A DNA stretch of 7,491 bases from Flavobacteriales bacterium (GTDB lineage Bacteria; Bacteroidota; Bacteroidia; Flavobacteriales; PHOS-HE28), in assembly GCA_008016945.1 (NCBI GenBank), contig SSGN01000106.1, forward strand, positions 1-7,491, in the 5' to 3' direction. How positions within the stretch are numbered: the first letter of the stretch is position 1; the number at the start of each line of letters is the position of its first letter. Position numbers and translations under genes: made by a program. This document shows positions 5,985 to 7,491 of this stretch, in pieces. Under the pieces are notes generated by a model that saw nothing but the letters and a program-made list of their open reading frames with translations, made no database searches and had not been told where the DNA came from.

Positions 5985-6337
5985 GCGGAGGCCGCTTCCA
6001 CCATGGCCTTCACCACGTTCTTTCCGTTGCCGATGAAGATCTGGTCGTCCAGCACCATCACCGGTCGTTTCAGGAAGGTGTACTCCTGGAGGATGTACGT
6101 GCGGTAGTCCTTCTCGGTGAGCGCCATGGTGTTCAGTCCCAACGCGCGGTACTTCATCGCCACCCGACTGAAGAGGGCTTCGTAGCTGCCGGCGAGCTTC
6201 TTCAAGGCATCGAGCTCCTTGGCGGTGATGGGTCCGCTCTTGATCTCGCGCAGGGTGAATGCCTTGAGGTTCGGGATCTCCTTGAGGATCCGTTGGCAGG
6301 TGCTGCAGGTGCCGAGGTGGTAGATGATGCGGGCCAT
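5975..6337 (-). CDS. ArsC/Spx-family thioredoxin-fold protein, 120 aa
   Basis: The protein starts MARIIYHLGTCSTCQRILKE, a beta-strand followed by a CxxC motif (C11, C14) at the head of the first helix, as in the ArsC/Spx/YffB family. R91 in FLKRPVMVLDD (89-97), followed by IFIGN, corresponds to the conserved cis-Pro and Arg block of arsenate reductase-like proteins; LFSRVAMKYRALGL (55-68) also fits. In Bacteroidota such proteins are usually named 'arsenate reductase family protein'. No arsenic genes lie nearby and the CxxC resembles Spx rather than the single-Cys ArsC, so a redox or regulatory role is just as possible. The ATG at 6337 is preferred because an upstream in-frame ATG (6412) would overlap the divergent gene and add a Pro/His-rich tail unlike the family. 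It is 67 bp from the divergent membrane gene and ends in TAG. Confidence 0.88.
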   Translation of the reverse strand: MARIIYHLGTCSTCQRILKEIPNLKAFTLREIKSGPITAKELDALKKLAGSYEALFSRVAMKYRALGLNTMALTEKDYRTYILQEYTFLKRPVMVLDDQIFIGNGKNVVKAMVEAASAIR

Positions 6338-6391
6338 GTTCGGGTATTGGTGCGGTGGTGGCGTAGGGTGCGAAGGTCGGTCGGCACTGGC

Positions 6392-6399
6392 TATCTTGG
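6392..6399 (+). promoter_or_regulatory. Weak candidate -7 box ahead of the four-helix membrane protein
   Basis: TATCTTGG matches five of six fixed positions of TAnnTTTG but ends only 5 bp before the ATG at 6405, so the transcript would be nearly leaderless. No -33 TTTG is present. Low confidence. Confidence 0.2.
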
Positions 6400-6404
6400 C
6401 CCCC

Positions 6405-6833
6405 ATGTACACCGGATTGAAACACTTCCATTCCTACGTGGCTTACCTGGTCCTGCTGTTGGTGGCCTTCGCCTTCCTGCATGCGGTCCTCTCCTTGGTG
6501 CGTGATCGGCCGTTCACGCCCACCAGCAGGAAGTACGCGCTTTTCGGGCTTATCGCCGTGCACGTGCAGTTGCTCTTCGGTGTACTGTTGTATGTCGTAT
6601 CGCCCTTGGGTTTCGGCAACCTCAGCGGCGAGACCATGGGCAACAGCCTGCATCGGTTGTATGCCGTGGAACATCCGTTGATGATGCTCATCGGTGTCAC
6701 GTTGATCACCATCGGCCATGCGAAAGCCAAGCGGGCCTCGACGGATGCCGCGAAGTTCAAGGCCATTGCGTGGTTCTATGGGATCGGCCTGGTGCTGGTG
6801 TTGTCGCGCGTGCCCTGGCAGGCGTGGCCGTGA
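6405..6833 (+). CDS. Four-helix membrane protein, Bacteroidota 'cytochrome b' type, 142 aa
   Basis: The sequence begins MYTGLKHFHSYVAYLVLLLV. Four hydrophobic helices lie at about 9-31, 42-64, 88-106 and 120-136. Histidines sit at or near helix ends (H7, H9, H26, H53, H83, H90, H105), with H53 (AVHVQLLFGVLLY) and H90 (AVEHPLMMLIG) inside or flanking helices, where b-type heme ligands could be. From memory, small Bacteroidota proteins with this MYTGLxHxHS start and IGHAKAKR-type loop are commonly annotated 'cytochrome B', and sometimes wrongly as ribosomal protein L27. Heme binding is therefore an inference, not shown. The ATG at 6405 is chosen over upstream in-frame codons because those would overlap the divergent ArsC-like gene and encode a Gly/Cys-rich stretch not expected before a membrane helix. 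Confidence 0.8.
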   Translation: MYTGLKHFHSYVAYLVLLLVAFAFLHAVLSLVRDRPFTPTSRKYALFGLIAVHVQLLFGVLLYVVSPLGFGNLSGETMGNSLHRLYAVEHPLMMLIGVTLITIGHAKAKRASTDAAKFKAIAWFYGIGLVLVLSRVPWQAWP

Positions 6834-6840
6834 TCACGGC
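6827..6840. repeat. Perfect 14-bp palindrome over the stop codon of the membrane protein gene
   Basis: GCCGTGATCACGGC is a perfect inverted repeat containing the TGA at 6831-6833. As RNA it could form a 5-bp stem with a GAUC loop. No T-tract follows, so a terminator role is uncertain. The rest of the gap to 6949 holds only a weak 6-bp hairpin (CATTGG 6903-6908 with CCAATG 6916-6921). Confidence 0.5.
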
Positions 6841-6949
6841 TCCATCGCCCGGAGGATGCCCACGAGGGTACGGCCTTGGCTGATCGGCCCATGCTCCATG
6901 TGCATTGGCCTCACCCCAATGGCGGAACAGTGCGGTGCACGACCATGCT

Positions 6950-7491
6950 TCAACGCACCATCACCAGCACCACCTGGCGCATTTCACCTTGGGTGAAGGA
7001 GAGCAGGTAGGTGCCGCTGGCAAGCCCCTCCACCCCCAGCACCTACCGATCGGTCTGCCACTGTGCGGCCGGTCCGGCGATAGCACGGCCCGTCGCATCA
7101 TCCAGGGCTATGGTGGTGTAGAGGAAGGACGGCGAGGGATCGTACAGGATGGTGAGTCGATCGGTGCAAGGGCTGGGGAAGACCCGAGGTGCAGGAGTGT
7201 GGTGGTTCGATGAAAGCCCGGTGCTGGTGGTGACGGCCGTTCGGTGGAGCTGCTGTGCCTGCATATACCCCGCTGCATGGAAGAAGAGCTGGTCACCGCA
7301 TGCAGTGACCTCCTTCGGAATGGGGGCCACGCCGTTGCTGCCGAGATCGGCCACCAGTTCGGTTTGGCCGCGTGTGAAAAGCGACGTGGTACGAACTGCG
7401 CTGAAAAGGACCAGGCGAACGGTGGATATGGACGATGATCTCGTGAAAAGACAGGCGTCCCGGTCGATCTCCTCAAGCGAAAGGGTTGGAC
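6950..7491 (-). pseudogene. 3' part of a T9SS-secreted protein; sorting domain interrupted by TAG
   Basis: One minus-strand frame is open from the window edge (7491) to a TAG at 7043-7045 and resumes in the same frame for 30 codons to a TGA at 6950-6952. The last part, from about 7186, is a type A T9SS C-terminal sorting domain: RVFPSPCTDRLTI, then ALDDATGRAI, the TAG, then VLGVEGLASGTYLLSF and RQVVLVMVR. The domain directs outer-membrane translocation and surface attachment by the type IX system. Upstream are two degenerate units, VRLVLFSAVRTTSLFTR and DQLFFHAAGYMQAQQLHRT, the first followed by TELVADLGSNGVAPIPKEV; they recall ELWxxDGT-type beta-propeller repeats, but this is tentative. Since TAG ends rpoN and the ArsC-like gene here, readthrough is unlikely. 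The protein would lose the conserved end of its sorting signal. A single-base sequencing error (CAG to TAG) is an alternative. Confidence 0.65.

Noticed and set aside
6381..6400. Possible sigma-54 -24/-12 site ahead of the membrane protein gene
   Set aside because: GGCAC is followed by TTGGC, but the GG-to-GC spacing does not fit the required distance.
7043..7045. TAG read as a sense codon (alternative genetic code)
   Set aside because: rpoN and the ArsC-like gene both end in TAG at the expected protein ends, so TAG acts as a normal stop codon here.
1..7491. CRISPR array, insertion sequence, prophage or defence island
   Set aside because: No spaced direct repeats, transposase, integrase, terminal inverted repeats or defence-gene signatures were found on either strand.

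Overview
The window looks like a chromosomal segment from a GC-rich member of the Bacteroidota, probably flavobacterial or a relative. The evidence is a type IX secretion (T9SS) C-terminal sorting domain at the right end, signal peptides ending in AQAQ, no Shine-Dalgarno sequences ahead of the genes, several candidate -7 boxes close to the Bacteroidota consensus TAnnTTTG, and family signatures typical of that phylum. All three stop codons are used normally; rpoN and the ArsC-like gene both end in TAG. I see no phage, transposon, plasmid, CRISPR or defence genes. This is mostly ordinary core or housekeeping sequence.

Left part (1-743): the minus strand carries the N-terminal 194 codons of a HAD-family phosphatase, cut by the window edge. 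It is divergent from a plus-strand tRNA with anticodon CAU at 671-743. The short region between them holds two back-to-back candidate -7 boxes and two small hairpins.

Central part (801-4711, minus strand): a compact cluster reads rpoN (sigma-54), then a PAP2-type membrane phosphatase 9 bp later, then a 595-residue polytopic glycosyltransferase-like protein 32 bp later. The spacing implies co-transcription from a promoter directly ahead of rpoN. The last two genes point to the cell envelope, in lipid-linked sugar or lipid phosphate metabolism.

Right part (4712-7491): a 299-bp stretch without a convincing gene separates rpoN from two plus-strand genes for exported proteins, a Spy/CpxP-like LTxxQ protein and a small lipoprotein of unknown function. 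These converge on a minus-strand ArsC/Spx-family thioredoxin-fold protein. Divergent from that is a four-helix membrane protein of the type often named 'cytochrome b' in Bacteroidota. The window ends in the 3' part of a minus-strand T9SS cargo gene whose sorting domain is interrupted by an in-frame TAG, probably a pseudogene or a sequencing error.

No new multi-gene system stands out. The points most worth checking are the broken sorting domain, the overlapping divergent promoters at the tRNA, and the rpoN-PAP2-glycosyltransferase linkage.
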